Shown: one piece after another, positions 34,384 to 43,900 of the stretch | Position numbering within the stretch: the stretch's first letter is position 1 | Layout of the letters: every line of letters starts with the position of its first letter | NCBI GenBank assembly: GCA_023428135.1 | Contig: JAEYZG010000033.1 | Location: 62,001-126,000, forward strand | DNA: 64,000 bases | Source of the DNA: Bacteroidota bacterium | GTDB taxonomy: Bacteria; Bacteroidota; Bacteroidia; Cytophagales; Cytophagaceae | Reading direction: 5' to 3' | Made by a program: the position numbers and the translations under genes | The notes under the pieces: generated by a model | What the model saw: only the letters and a program-made list of their open reading frames with translations | What the model was told of the DNA's origin: nothing | Databases searched by the model: none

Positions 34384-36428
34384 TACGACCTGTAGTTTTT
34401 TATATCATTTTATGGAGTATATCCACCATCACTTTTGCTCAGGACGAAATCCAGGATATCATGCTGAATGAGCTTACTCCTGCTGCCAGTGAAGAGGAAC
34501 AAGAAGCTATATTAAACAATATTCTTGACCTCTTTCAGGAACCAATAAATCTTAATAAAGCAGAAAGGGAAGACTTACAAAGAATAAACTTTCTCTCTGA
34601 ACAACAGATTGAGGGAATACTAAGACACAGGATCATAACAGGGCGATATGAATCTATGTATGAATTACAAGTCATTGAAGAACTGGATCTTTTTACAATA
34701 AAAAAATTACTACCCTTTATCACTGTTGTTTCTTCTGACAATTCGTGGAATGGTTTATTGACAAGGATTTGCAACAATCCTGGGGATTTAATAATCAAAT
34801 ACGAAAGAAGTCCTGATAATAAAAAAGGTTATTCCTCCAGTGCATCTGAAAGTATAAGGTATCTTGGAAGACCTTACAAAACCTATATCAGAATAAAATC
34901 ATCAAAGACTAAGGATTTTAGTATAGGATTAATTGCAGAAAAAGATCCCGGAGAAATATACAAATGGGATCCGGCTAAAAACTACTATCTGTTTGATTTT
35001 GCTTCCTTTCATATTGGTCTATACAACAAAGGGAAACTGAAATCATTCATCATTGGTGATTATAAACTACAGTCAGGACAAGGACTTGTATTCGGTTCAG
35101 GATATTATCTTGGTAAAAATGCAGAAGCCATCTCTGGAATTAAAAGAGCCGGGACTGGTATATTAGCCAATACATCTGTGACAGAAAGCGGATTTTTCAG
35201 AGGAACAGCCATTAGCTTTGCATACAAAAGAATAACGATCACAGGATTTTATTCTTCGGTGAACAAAGATGCTTCAGTTGCACCTGAATTGTCAGACTCA
35301 TTATCAAGCGAATACTTTTCTACAGTATATTCTACAGGATATCACAGAACAGCAAGCGAGATTGACAAGAAAGCTGCTATCAGCCAAAGAGATTTAGGGT
35401 TTGCTTTAGCATTTCAAAATAAAATACAAAATCTGAATATTGGTTTAAACTTCATCAATACTCATTTCAGCAAATCGTTTGAAAGAAAGGCTAACCTCTA
35501 TAACAGCTTTGATTTTAAAGGTCAGGACAATACATGCTACAGTATTGATGCTGCTTACAGATTTTACAATATATCTCTATTTTCAGAAGCCGCTTTCTCT
35601 CAAGGAGGCGGGAAAGCATTAGTAGGAGGAGTACTTGCCAGTCTGCACAAAAAAGTTGACTTTTTATTTCTAGCAAGAAAATATTACAAAGACTTTTATT
35701 CCTTTTATGGCAGAGCATTTGGTGAAAACACCACTAATAAAAATGAAACAGGATTTTATTGGGGAATCAAAATTACGCCTAATAGAAAGTATAACCTATC
35801 AGCATATTTTGATACCTACACTTTTCCCTGGTTAAAATACAGAACTTATGAGCCAAGCCGAGGCAATGACTTTAACATACGTTTTAGTTATCAACCCACC
35901 AAAACCACTCTCGCTTACGTACAGATCCGTAAAGCCAATCAGGAGCAAAATGCTTCCGGAACAAATATTACTTATGCCACTGAATCCTTTGTTACGGAGA
36001 CCCGCACATTAGGCCTTGACTATAAAGCAAATGAACTAATTTCTCTTACAACAAAAATCATCCAGACAAAGTCCCGGAAAAACGATCTGAAAACCAATGG
36101 CTATTTTCTCATTCAGGATATAAACGTTCATTTCAGGGGCATTAAATTTTCCCTGAGATATGCCTTATCGGACGCAGAGAACTATGATAACCGTGCATAT
36201 GTTTTTGAGAAAGATGTATTAATGGGATATGCACTTCCAGCTTATTACGGTAAGGGTTCCAGAGCATACCTGGTTTTGCATGGAAGGTTATTAAAACATT
36301 TAGGCTATTGGATAAAGTATGGATATTACATTTATCCGTTTATGGACATGACCGGCACAGGTTCGGAAGAAACGAAGGGAAACATCAGATCTGAAATAAA
36401 AATTCAGTTGCGTTATACCTGGAGATGA
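34380..36428 (+). CDS. Helix-hairpin-helix protein with large barrel-like C-terminal region
   Basis: 682 residues. Signal peptide (~1-20); residues ~55-125 contain tandem ComEA-type helix-hairpin-helix motifs (PINLNKAEREDLQRINFLS; LDLFTIKKLLPFI). Residues ~140-682 are strand-rich with many alternating aromatic positions (YKLQSGQGLVFGSGY; LRYALSDAENYDN; IKIQLRYTWR at the C-terminus), suggesting an outer-membrane barrel. HhH motifs usually bind DNA, so a secreted HhH-barrel hybrid is curious. The pairing with a PorV-like gene recurs in Bacteroidota as far as I recall. Function unknown. Confidence 0.7.
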   Translation: MIRPVVFYIILWSISTITFAQDEIQDIMLNELTPAASEEEQEAILNNILDLFQEPINLNKAEREDLQRINFLSEQQIEGILRHRIITGRYESMYELQVIEELDLFTIKKLLPFITVVSSDNSWNGLLTRICNNPGDLIIKYERSPDNKKGYSSSASESIRYLGRPYKTYIRIKSSKTKDFSIGLIAEKDPGEIYKWDPAKNYYLFDFASFHIGLYNKGKLKSFIIGDYKLQSGQGLVFGSGYYLGKNAEAISGIKRAGTGILANTSVTESGFFRGTAISFAYKRITITGFYSSVNKDASVAPELSDSLSSEYFSTVYSTGYHRTASEIDKKAAISQRDLGFALAFQNKIQNLNIGLNFINTHFSKSFERKANLYNSFDFKGQDNTCYSIDAAYRFYNISLFSEAAFSQGGGKALVGGVLASLHKKVDFLFLARKYYKDFYSFYGRAFGENTTNKNETGFYWGIKITPNRKYNLSAYFDTYTFPWLKYRTYEPSRGNDFNIRFSYQPTKTTLAYVQIRKANQEQNASGTNITYATESFVTETRTLGLDYKANELISLTTKIIQTKSRKNDLKTNGYFLIQDINVHFRGIKFSLRYALSDAENYDNRAYVFEKDVLMGYALPAYYGKGSRAYLVLHGRLLKHLGYWIKYGYYIYPFMDMTGTGSEETKGNIRSEIKIQLRYTWR

Positions 36429-36477
36429 AAAAATTGCTAAAGTTTATTAAATTCGTAATAAAACCAAAGGGTAGTTT

Positions 36478-37089
36478 ATGGCCGTTTCATTTTATGAAAT
36501 TCTTGAAATTCCGCCAAGCGCAAGCCAGGAAGACATAAGGAAGGCATACAGAAAAAAAGCTAAAATCTGGCACCCGGATGTAAACAAATCTCCCGATGCA
36601 CATACAAAGTTTCAGATGTTGAATAAAGCATATGAAACGCTTGCAGATCAGCACAAAAGGTTCATTTACGACCAAAGATCAAACTCCAATCAGCATACTC
36701 ATTACCAACAGCATACCAATTATCAACAAAGTTATGCGTATGGACATAGTTATGCTTTTCAGTATAGTGACCCATTAGAAGTATACCGCCAATGGGCAAA
36801 AATGAAAAAGGAACGTGCTGAAAAAGAAGCCAAACTGAAGTATGAAGAATTTCTGAAAAACAGAGAAAAATTCCGAAATTCAGCTATATATTACCCAACT
36901 CTTCTGTTTATTTACCTCGCTACCGCCCTCTGTTTTTTCATTGGTTTATTTGTCATCGGCCTTTGCACCTTTCTGATATTTAAACTTCACTTCATTCTGC
37001 TTTTCGTGTTATCTCCTTTTATTTGCGCTGGTGTGTATTTCATTAAATGCACCGGGGACTGGTATAAGGAGGCGAAAAAGTATTTTTAA
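36478..37089 (+). CDS. DnaJ-domain membrane protein
   Basis: 203 residues. A J domain (1-~65) carries the HPD triad (IWHPDVNKS) that stimulates Hsp70 ATPase. A Gln/His/Tyr-rich linker (~70-100; HYQQHTNYQQSYAYG) follows, then a charged helix and two membrane segments (~140-165, ~168-190). It is a J protein tethered to the inner membrane, without zinc finger or C-terminal substrate domains of canonical DnaJ, so it is probably a specialised recruiter of DnaK. The TAA stop codon coincides with the first bases of a heptad array. Confidence 0.8.
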   Translation: MAVSFYEILEIPPSASQEDIRKAYRKKAKIWHPDVNKSPDAHTKFQMLNKAYETLADQHKRFIYDQRSNSNQHTHYQQHTNYQQSYAYGHSYAFQYSDPLEVYRQWAKMKKERAEKEAKLKYEEFLKNREKFRNSAIYYPTLLFIYLATALCFFIGLFVIGLCTFLIFKLHFILLFVLSPFICAGVYFIKCTGDWYKEAKKYF

Positions 37090-37115
37090 AGTTTAAAGTT
37101 GAAAGTTGAAAGCTG
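37088..37115 (+). repeat. Heptad array after the dnaJ-like stop (locus C)
   Basis: AAAGTTT, AAAGTTG, AAAGTTG, AAAGCTG in phase, starting inside the TAA stop codon at 37087-37089. No inverted partner arm is found in the following 500 bases. Confidence 0.75.
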
Positions 37116-37600
37116 AAAAAATAACAAGATAGATAAAAACAAAAAGGACTTTCGCTCCTCTATTATTATAAATCGCATTGAATTTATAATACTCTGATAA
37201 AGATTCACTTTTTAATGCCTGGCAATATTAGTTAATCCATTCTCCTTCTGTCACCATTGGTGTTTTGCCCTACAGGATATGGACCACTTAACCAACTGAC
37301 CATTCTTCTTTCCTAGTAAAGAAAACTAATACAAAAAACTTTGTGTGTATGAGTACAGGGTTTTCTGAAATCAAATCCTCAGAAAGACAGCTACACATTT
37401 TTCATCGAAATAGTTTGTTTGATAGACTTAGAAGAGACAACCTACTTACTCTCTTTCTTTCAGAATATTTTTAGGCCGACCCGGTGGTAATCTAAATCAC
37501 TGAATGCGGCCGGATTAAAGGACTTTATTTAAAAAATATTAGCAAAAAGTTATTCTATACAATTTTAATACTAATTTTTTTAGTATATTTACTAATAATT
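37116..37600. other. 485-base intergenic region before the radical SAM gene
   Basis: No gene, RNA or terminator with good support. The last 40 bases hold a cluster of TACTAA/TTAGTA half-sites described separately. A GGCCG (37473-37477) / CGGCC (37507-37511) pair could form a loose hairpin. Confidence 0.5.
37569..37595 (+). promoter_or_regulatory. Possible operator: three TACTAA/TTAGTA half-sites
   Basis: TACTAA at 37569, inverted TTAGTA at 37580 and TACTAA at 37590: steps of 11 and 10 bases, so all on one face of the helix. They overlap a TATATTTA (37584-37591) that resembles a Bacteroidota -7 box and end 5 bases before the start codon at 37601. Confidence 0.4.
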
Positions 37601-38659
37601 ATGGCAGAGAATTCAATTAAGGGAAGAGGAGCTCAGATCAACTCCAAAAATCCATATTTAAAAGATACCTACGTTACCGAGCATATTGAAGGATTGGATG
37701 AACCTTTATTAAGCAATAAAGCCACCACTTTTTTAAAAGAGCATCCCAAAAAAATAGTCAATAAAATTGACAGTCCAGATCTGAGGGGAATGTACTCCAT
37801 GAATCCTTATCAGGGGTGTGAACATGGCTGTACTTACTGTTATGCCAGGAATACCCATCAGTATTATGGTATGAGTGCAGGGCTTGATTTTGAAAGGAAG
37901 ATCATCATGAAGATGAATGCTCCTACACTTCTTGAAAAGTTTTTTGATCATAAAGATTATACTCCTGAGCCTATCATGCTGGCCGGCAATACAGACTGTT
38001 ACCAGCCTGTGGAAAGAAAAACCGGTATTACACGGAGATTACTGGAGGTATTTCTCAAGTATAAACATCCTGTAAGCATCATTACGAAGAACAGTCTTAT
38101 TCTCAGAGATCTTGACCTGTTAAAAGAGTTGAATGACGACAACCTTGTTCATGTAAATATATCTATTACCTCTCTTGATGAATCTTTAAGGCAACAACTG
38201 GAGCCAAGAACTGCCACATCCCATAACAGACTTAAAGCTGTTGAGGTACTGGCTTCTAATGGTATACCTGTTAATGTAATGGTAGCACCTATAATTCCTT
38301 CCCTAAATAGCGCAGAGATACCTGAAATTATTAAAGAAGCTGCTGCAAGAGGTGCCAGTTCTGCAGCTTATACAATGGTCAGACTTAATGGATCAATAGG
38401 AGAAATATTCGAAGATTGGATAAACCAAGCTTATCCTGAGCGCGCAGAAAAGGTTCTAAATCAGATTAAGGAATGCCATGGAGGAACGCTGAATGACAGC
38501 AGATTTGGTACAAGAATGAAAGGTGAAGGACCAATTGCCGAAGCGATTGCAGACCTTTTTCATATGTCTGTACAAAAACACCTTGGAGATCGGAAGATGA
38601 AGCCTTTAAATCTTGCAGTATTTAAAAGACCTGAAAAGGGACAGCTTAATTTGTTTTAA
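37601..38659 (+). CDS. PA0069-family radical SAM protein
   Basis: 352 residues. The [4Fe-4S] cluster motif is C73-x3-C77-x2-C80 (GCEHGCTYCYARNTHQYYG), followed by the SAM-binding and TIM-barrel regions (MLAGNTDCYQPVERK; ITKNSLILRDLDLL; NVMVAPIIPSLNS). This SplB-like family is of unknown substrate and often sits near DNA-repair or damage-response genes in other genomes. Length and motifs are complete. Its start follows a possible multi-site operator, so regulation by a repressor is plausible. The TAA stop opens a heptad array. Confidence 0.88.
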   Translation: MAENSIKGRGAQINSKNPYLKDTYVTEHIEGLDEPLLSNKATTFLKEHPKKIVNKIDSPDLRGMYSMNPYQGCEHGCTYCYARNTHQYYGMSAGLDFERKIIMKMNAPTLLEKFFDHKDYTPEPIMLAGNTDCYQPVERKTGITRRLLEVFLKYKHPVSIITKNSLILRDLDLLKELNDDNLVHVNISITSLDESLRQQLEPRTATSHNRLKAVEVLASNGIPVNVMVAPIIPSLNSAEIPEIIKEAAARGASSAAYTMVRLNGSIGEIFEDWINQAYPERAEKVLNQIKECHGGTLNDSRFGTRMKGEGPIAEAIADLFHMSVQKHLGDRKMKPLNLAVFKRPEKGQLNLF

Positions 38660-38690
38660 GCGTAAAGCGTAAAGCGTAAAGTTGAAAAGT
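38657..38690 (+). repeat. Heptad array, left arm (locus D)
   Basis: TAAGCGT, AAAGCGT, AAAGCGT, AAAGTTG, AAAAGTC; the first unit starts with the stop codon TAA of the radical SAM gene. It faces an inverted arm at 38761-38797 across a ~70-base core that contains ATTTGATCTATATCAAAT, itself an inverted repeat. Confidence 0.8.
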
Positions 38691-38760
38691 CTCAAGTCCC
38701 TCAACGCGGGGTAAAACTACGTTATTTGATCTATATCAAATAAGTTGAATTCCTTCTTTA

Positions 38761-38797
38761 GCACTTTTAACTTTGAGCTTTACGCTTTCAGCTTTAA
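38761..38797 (-). repeat. Heptad array, right arm (locus D)
   Basis: On the minus strand AAAGCTG, AAAGCGT, AAAGCTC, AAAGTTA and AAAGTGC start a few bases after the stop codon of the PPOX gene. The inverted orientation relative to 38657-38690 could form a long stem. Confidence 0.75.
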
Positions 38798-39244
38798 TTA
38801 CCTAACAGCATCTTTACTCATTTCCCAAACCTGAATCATTTTCCCTGTTCTCGAGTCCCAATATTCAGCTTCATCAATTGAAACCTTTAAAAGTCCCAAA
38901 TCAGGATCTTCTAAACCTCCAGGAAAATAAGCCGTTAGCACAGGCTTCCAAAGCTCCTGCATTTTAACCGGATCTTTGACAACTTCAGCTTTACCTGTTA
39001 CAGAAACAAATACATTTTTTTGAATATCTGAATATGTAACATTGATACAGCTATTGATCCGAATATCTTCAACCTTTTGAGAATCAAAGTTTGTGAAGAA
39101 CCAAACCAATCCTTCACACTCGGTTTGCATGGTGGTCATAGGAACACTTCTAATACATCCATTGCTTTCAACAGTTGTTAGCATTGCAATTTTGATATCC
39201 TTGATCATATCATGCAATTCCGTATATTTTTTACACGTCACCAT
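38798..39244 (-). CDS. Pyridoxamine 5'-phosphate oxidase-like flavoprotein (general stress protein 26 type)
   Basis: 148 residues. A split beta-barrel FMN-binding fold is indicated by AMLTTVESNGCIRSVPM, GLVWFFTNFDSQKVEDI, NVTYSDIQKNVFVSVTGKAEV and the final AEYWDSRTGKMIQVWEM. The family includes general stress protein 26-like proteins that bind FMN or F420-like cofactors; true PdxH length and PLP residues are missing. It converges on the radical SAM gene across heptad locus D. The substrate is unknown. Confidence 0.85.
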   Translation of the reverse strand: MVTCKKYTELHDMIKDIKIAMLTTVESNGCIRSVPMTTMQTECEGLVWFFTNFDSQKVEDIRINSCINVTYSDIQKNVFVSVTGKAEVVKDPVKMQELWKPVLTAYFPGGLEDPDLGLLKVSIDEAEYWDSRTGKMIQVWEMSKDAVR

Positions 39245-39266
39245 ATCGAATCTTTTACAGGTCCAT

Positions 39267-39274
39267 TATATTTG
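39267..39274 (+). promoter_or_regulatory. Candidate -7 promoter element
   Basis: TATATTTG matches the Bacteroidota -7 consensus TAnnTTTG exactly, 35 bases before the ATG at 39309. A matching -33 TTTG is not clear. Confidence 0.35.
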
Positions 39275-39308
39275 TAACAACTAAAAAAGTTTGTTTGTTT
39301 ATTATTGT

Positions 39309-39713
39309 ATGAAGGATGAAGCGATGAACAAGTCAGAGGTACTGGACCATTTCAGGGAAATATTCTGGGATGCTTTTCACAGGCCAGACTTGAAAACGGA
39401 TAGATACTATCAGCTATGGCATAAACTAGAGCCAATAAGTGATCTTCTTGCCGGACCATTATTTTCTATTTTTGAAAAAGGGGAATATGATTATGTTTTC
39501 CATGACAAAAAAAGGTTCCCGAATATGCATTCCGCAGATGATTTTATGGACTGGTGTATGGAAAAAATTAACCATTATCAGGAAGCTCTGATTGCAGAAG
39601 TTCCGAATAATGAACCTGAAAGAAAAGATCAGCAGCTTTTATCTTATCAAACTGAAGTAATGATGCAACTTGCGGAGATGGCTTATTTCTTAAAGACTTC
39701 AGAGAATCTTTAA
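39309..39713 (+). CDS. Conserved-looking hypothetical protein
   Basis: 134 residues from the ATG at 39309 (MKDEAMNKSEVLDHFREIFW); the in-frame ATG 18 bases earlier adds MFVYYC and seems less likely. No signal peptide or membrane segment; predicted helical, acidic (DDFMDWCMEKINHYQEALIAE). No family recognised. Its stop overlaps that of the converging metallophosphoesterase gene (a shared TTAA at 39710-39713), so there is no room for a terminator between them. Confidence 0.6.
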   Translation: MKDEAMNKSEVLDHFREIFWDAFHRPDLKTDRYYQLWHKLEPISDLLAGPLFSIFEKGEYDYVFHDKKRFPNMHSADDFMDWCMEKINHYQEALIAEVPNNEPERKDQQLLSYQTEVMMQLAEMAYFLKTSENL

Positions 39714-40969
39714 GCTTTGGAAAGTTCCATAATGGTAATCTCCGGAGGCATTCCCATTCTTCCGGGAAAACCTATGAAACCAAACCCTCTGTTTACATAG
39801 ATATATTGATTATCTTCTTCATACAGGCCTCCCCATTGTTTGTATTTATACTGAACAGGACTCCATTTTATGCCTGCTGCTTCAATACCAAACTGAAAAC
39901 CGTGAGTATGTCCGCTGAAAGTAATATCGATATCGGGATATCCAGGTCTTACCTGCGCATCCCAATGGCTGGGATCATGTGAAAGCAAAAGCTTCACAGG
40001 ATACTTTTCTGTTCCAGAATAGGCTTTATTCAATCTACCATACTTTGGCCAGTTCTCTCCTTTACCCCAGTTTTGTACTCCTAGAAGAGCAATCTCTTCA
40101 TTACCATTCTTCAAAACTCTATGCTCATCCATCAACAGGTCCCATCCCATTCTTTTATGAGCATTTATCATGTTATTAAGATTTTCAGTTCTCTCCTCTC
40201 TGCTTTTCCAAGGCACATAATCTCCATAATCATGATTACCAAGCACAGAGAATACGCCCATCGGAGCTTTTATTTCTTTAAAAACCTCAATGTAATTTTC
40301 TAATTCTGAAGCTCTGTCATTAACAAGGTCACCGGTAAAAAATACCAAATCCGGTTTCTGATCCATTAACAATTTAACCCCTCTTTTAACGGCAGACTTA
40401 TTATAAAAGCTCCCTGCGTGAATATCGGAGATGTGAGCAATTCTAAGTCCATCAAATGAAGAAGGAAGATTCTTTAACTTAACCTTAACCCTCCTGACTC
40501 TATAATCATGTGCTCCGAATACAATTCCATAAACCATTCCAAAAAAAGGCACTGCAGCAACTGCAAGTCCTGCCTTTAATAAAAAGTCGGACCTGTTAAT
40601 TTCAGCACCTGAAGCAAGGGGCTGATGGTTAAACAATAAAGACACTTTCTGAAATACCCATTTTAAGAGACGAATAATATCATCAAGTACCAGAAAAATA
40701 AAATAAATGAATTTTGTAAAGTAAACAGTGACAACACTCCCGAAATAGATAACCTTCATCAGTCTCGTCCACTTTTCAGGACTGGCGGCAAAATACATTA
40801 ATCCAGCCAGAGTGAACAGGGTGAAGCCCCAGTAAAATGCATAGATTAGTTTTCTGATTAAAGGAGCGTAAGAGTGAACTAGCACTCTTACCCCCTGAAA
40901 TACATATACATCTATAACCAGAAAGATTATTAAAACAATAGACAAAAAACTAAGATTCCGGTTACGCAT
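39710..40969 (-). CDS. Membrane-anchored metallophosphoesterase
   Basis: 419 residues. The N-terminal half has about four membrane segments (~5-25, ~35-60, ~70-95, ~125-148). The calcineurin-like phosphoesterase domain (~165-415) has the full metal set: ISDIHAG, FFTGDLVND, VLGNHDYGD, LLLSHDP and FSGHTHGFQ. Close relatives are YkuE/UDP-2,3-diacylglucosamine-hydrolase-like membrane phosphoesterases; the substrate is uncertain. It begins 16 bases after the RND pump gene stop on the same strand and may be the fifth gene of the efflux operon. Confidence 0.85.
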   Translation of the reverse strand: MRNRNLSFLSIVLIIFLVIDVYVFQGVRVLVHSYAPLIRKLIYAFYWGFTLFTLAGLMYFAASPEKWTRLMKVIYFGSVVTVYFTKFIYFIFLVLDDIIRLLKWVFQKVSLLFNHQPLASGAEINRSDFLLKAGLAVAAVPFFGMVYGIVFGAHDYRVRRVKVKLKNLPSSFDGLRIAHISDIHAGSFYNKSAVKRGVKLLMDQKPDLVFFTGDLVNDRASELENYIEVFKEIKAPMGVFSVLGNHDYGDYVPWKSREERTENLNNMINAHKRMGWDLLMDEHRVLKNGNEEIALLGVQNWGKGENWPKYGRLNKAYSGTEKYPVKLLLSHDPSHWDAQVRPGYPDIDITFSGHTHGFQFGIEAAGIKWSPVQYKYKQWGGLYEEDNQYIYVNRGFGFIGFPGRMGMPPEITIMELSKA

Positions 40970-40985
40970 GTATGTGTTTTACTTT

Positions 40986-43900
40986 TTATTTTAATAATCC
41001 TTTGTTCACTTCGGTCTCAGAGATATCAATGACTTCCCCTGCATAGATGTGATCAATGTGTTTTTTCTTATAGCCTACTTTTATTTTTAGTTCGTCTACA
41101 AGAAGATACATCACCGGAACCAAAATCAGAGTCAGGAAGGTAGCAAAGATCAATCCGAAGATCATTGTCCATGAAAGTGGTCCCCAGAACGCTACACTGT
41201 CACCGCCAAAGAAAATATGGGGGTTAAACTCGGTAAATAAAGTAACAAAGTCAATATTAAGACCTACAGCAAGCGGAATCAATCCCAGCATGGTGGCAGT
41301 TGCCGTAAGCAATACAGGAGTCATCCTTGTTTTACCGGCCTGGATAGCCGCTTCTTTAGTAGTATACCCTTGCTCTTCCAGATAATGCGTGAATTCAACA
41401 AGCAAGATACCGTTTCTTACCACTATACCACCCAGTGCAACTATACCTACTCCTGTCATTACAATGGACATGTCCATTTTAAAAATGGAGAATCCTAAGA
41501 ATACACCGATTGTAGAGAATAATATTTCACTTAGAATGATAACCGGTTTGGACACTGAATTGAACTGAGTTACCAATATCAGGAATATCAGACCTATCGC
41601 TGCTAGTCCGGCAAATCCAAGGAATGCACCGGTTTCTTTCTGATCTTCCTGCTCACCTGTCATATCAATAGATATACCTTCAGCTCTTGGGAAATCCTTG
41701 ATAGATTTGGTAATCTTAGCAACCACTTCATTACCGTTATAACCAGTAAGGATGTTTGAATATACCGTTACAAGTCTTTTCTCATTTTTCCTATTAATAC
41801 CACCATAAGTATCAGTGAATCTTATCTTAGCTACAGAAGATAAAGGAACCTGACGTACTATGCCCCCCATGTTCATATCCCTATAGGTTATTTTTGAGTT
41901 CAACAAACCTTCGATATCATTTCTCTGAGCATAGTTATATCTCAACTGGATCGGATAGTCATCTTCGAAATCTCTGAATTTAGATATCTCGCTTCCAAAC
42001 ACAGCATTTCTGATTTCCATACCTATTTGTCCTGTAGAAAGGCCTTCTGCATTTGCTTTTTGTCTGTCTACCTCAATAACAATCTCCGGTTTGTTTTTCT
42101 GAACATCAGACTTAAGCTTCTCAATACCTTCAATTCCTGAGTTTTCAAGATATTTAATCAGCTTTTCAGATTCCGAGATAAGTAGTTCGTAATTATCACC
42201 ACTCATTTCAATGTTAATAGGCTTACCAGTCGGCGGGCCGCCCTGCTCCTGCTCCACTGTAATTTCAGCTCCGGGAATACCTTTTACTGCTTCTCTTATT
42301 TTATCAAGATAAGCAAGAGAAGATTCTCCCTTTCTGTCTGCAAAGTTTACGAAAGCTACCGTTACCTTTCCTTTATGCGGAGAAACGCTCAGGTCAGGCT
42401 GATTTGGGTCTCCAGCACCAACAGCGACGTTGGAGATGACAGACTTTATTATCGGATTATTTTTCCCTACTACATTAAACACTCTTTTCTCCACCACTTT
42501 AGTAATTGAATCAGTATATGCCTGATCTGTACCCACAGGTAAAGAGATATAAGAGTAAATAAAGTTCGGGTCACTTTCAGGGAAGAACACTACTTTGGGT
42601 GTTCTTATAGAAAACACAATTAATGAGAAGAAAAACAATCCTATTGTTCCAAGGAGCAGCCATATTGGATTCTTTTTATGTAATGCCCATCTTAAAACAC
42701 TTTCATATTTATTCTGGACAGCAGGCCATGTTTTTTCCTGGAAGTTTTTAATAACTTTTGTCAGAACGAATTTATTCAGAAGGAATAACAGATAGAACGT
42801 TACAACCAAATTCCCCATTCCCACGATTCCTGACAAATAAAATATTGCGGCAAGAGCAATGAATATTACAGTAACTATCTTAAACCCTTTAGTAATATGC
42901 CCATGAATATGTCCTTCATCATGAGGCTTCATAAAATCAACCGCAAATACAGGATTGATGATATAAGCGACCAACAGCGAAGCCAACAAAGTTACAATCA
43001 AAGTGATCGGAAGATAATACATGAACTCTCCGATAACACCAGGCCAGAAAAGCAATGGAACGAACGGCGCCAAAGTAGTCATTGTACCGGAAAACACAGG
43101 GAGGAAAACTTCACCTGCTGCCTGTTTGGCTGCCTGTTTAATAGGCACTTTACCATTATCAAATACTCTGTGAGTATTTTCGATAACCACAATAGCATCA
43201 TCCACAACAATACCAAGCGCAAGAAGAAAACCAAAAAGCACAATCATATTCAGAGTAAACCCTGCACCATCCATCACCATAAAGGCAATAAACATTGACA
43301 AAGGAACAGACATAGCAACGAAGATTGCATTTGTCGTTCCCATGAAGAACATCAGAATTACTGTTACCAGAATAAACCCGATAATGATGGTATTGATAAG
43401 ATCATGAAGCGTTACCCTTGTCTGATCTGCCTGTTCACCAGTAACCGTGATGTTAACAGACTTAGGATATTTACTTTCCTTCAGTTCTTTGATAAGATCG
43501 TTAATCTGGTCAGAAACCTCTATAAGATTTTCCCCTCCCATTTTAATTACGTTCAAAGTAATTACGTTCTTTCCATCAAGACGGGCATAGCTTTCTTTTT
43601 CTTCATAACCATCTACAACCTCAGCCACATCTTTAAGATAAACGACAGCTCCTGATGAAGATCTTATCACAAGGTCTTTAAGATCTTTAGGATCTTCATA
43701 TTCACCTTTAATAGTAATGTTACGTTTCATACCATCCATTTTCAAGAGACCACCAGAAAGGTTAACGTTTTCAGAAGCCACAGCCATTCTGATATCATTC
43801 ATGGAAACATTCGCAGCTTCCATTTTCATCTTATCAACATTTATCTGGATTTCCCTTTCCAGTGCTCCGATGATATCCACCCTTCTGATACCTTTAATGG

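Noticed and set aside
37116..37568. Possible tRNA or structured RNA in the long spacer
   Set aside because: No cloverleaf, T-loop or strong extended hairpin was found by eye.
40050..43700. Several plus-strand frames of 60-140 codons inside the efflux genes
   Set aside because: They are antisense shadows of strongly conserved RND, adaptor and phosphoesterase sequence.
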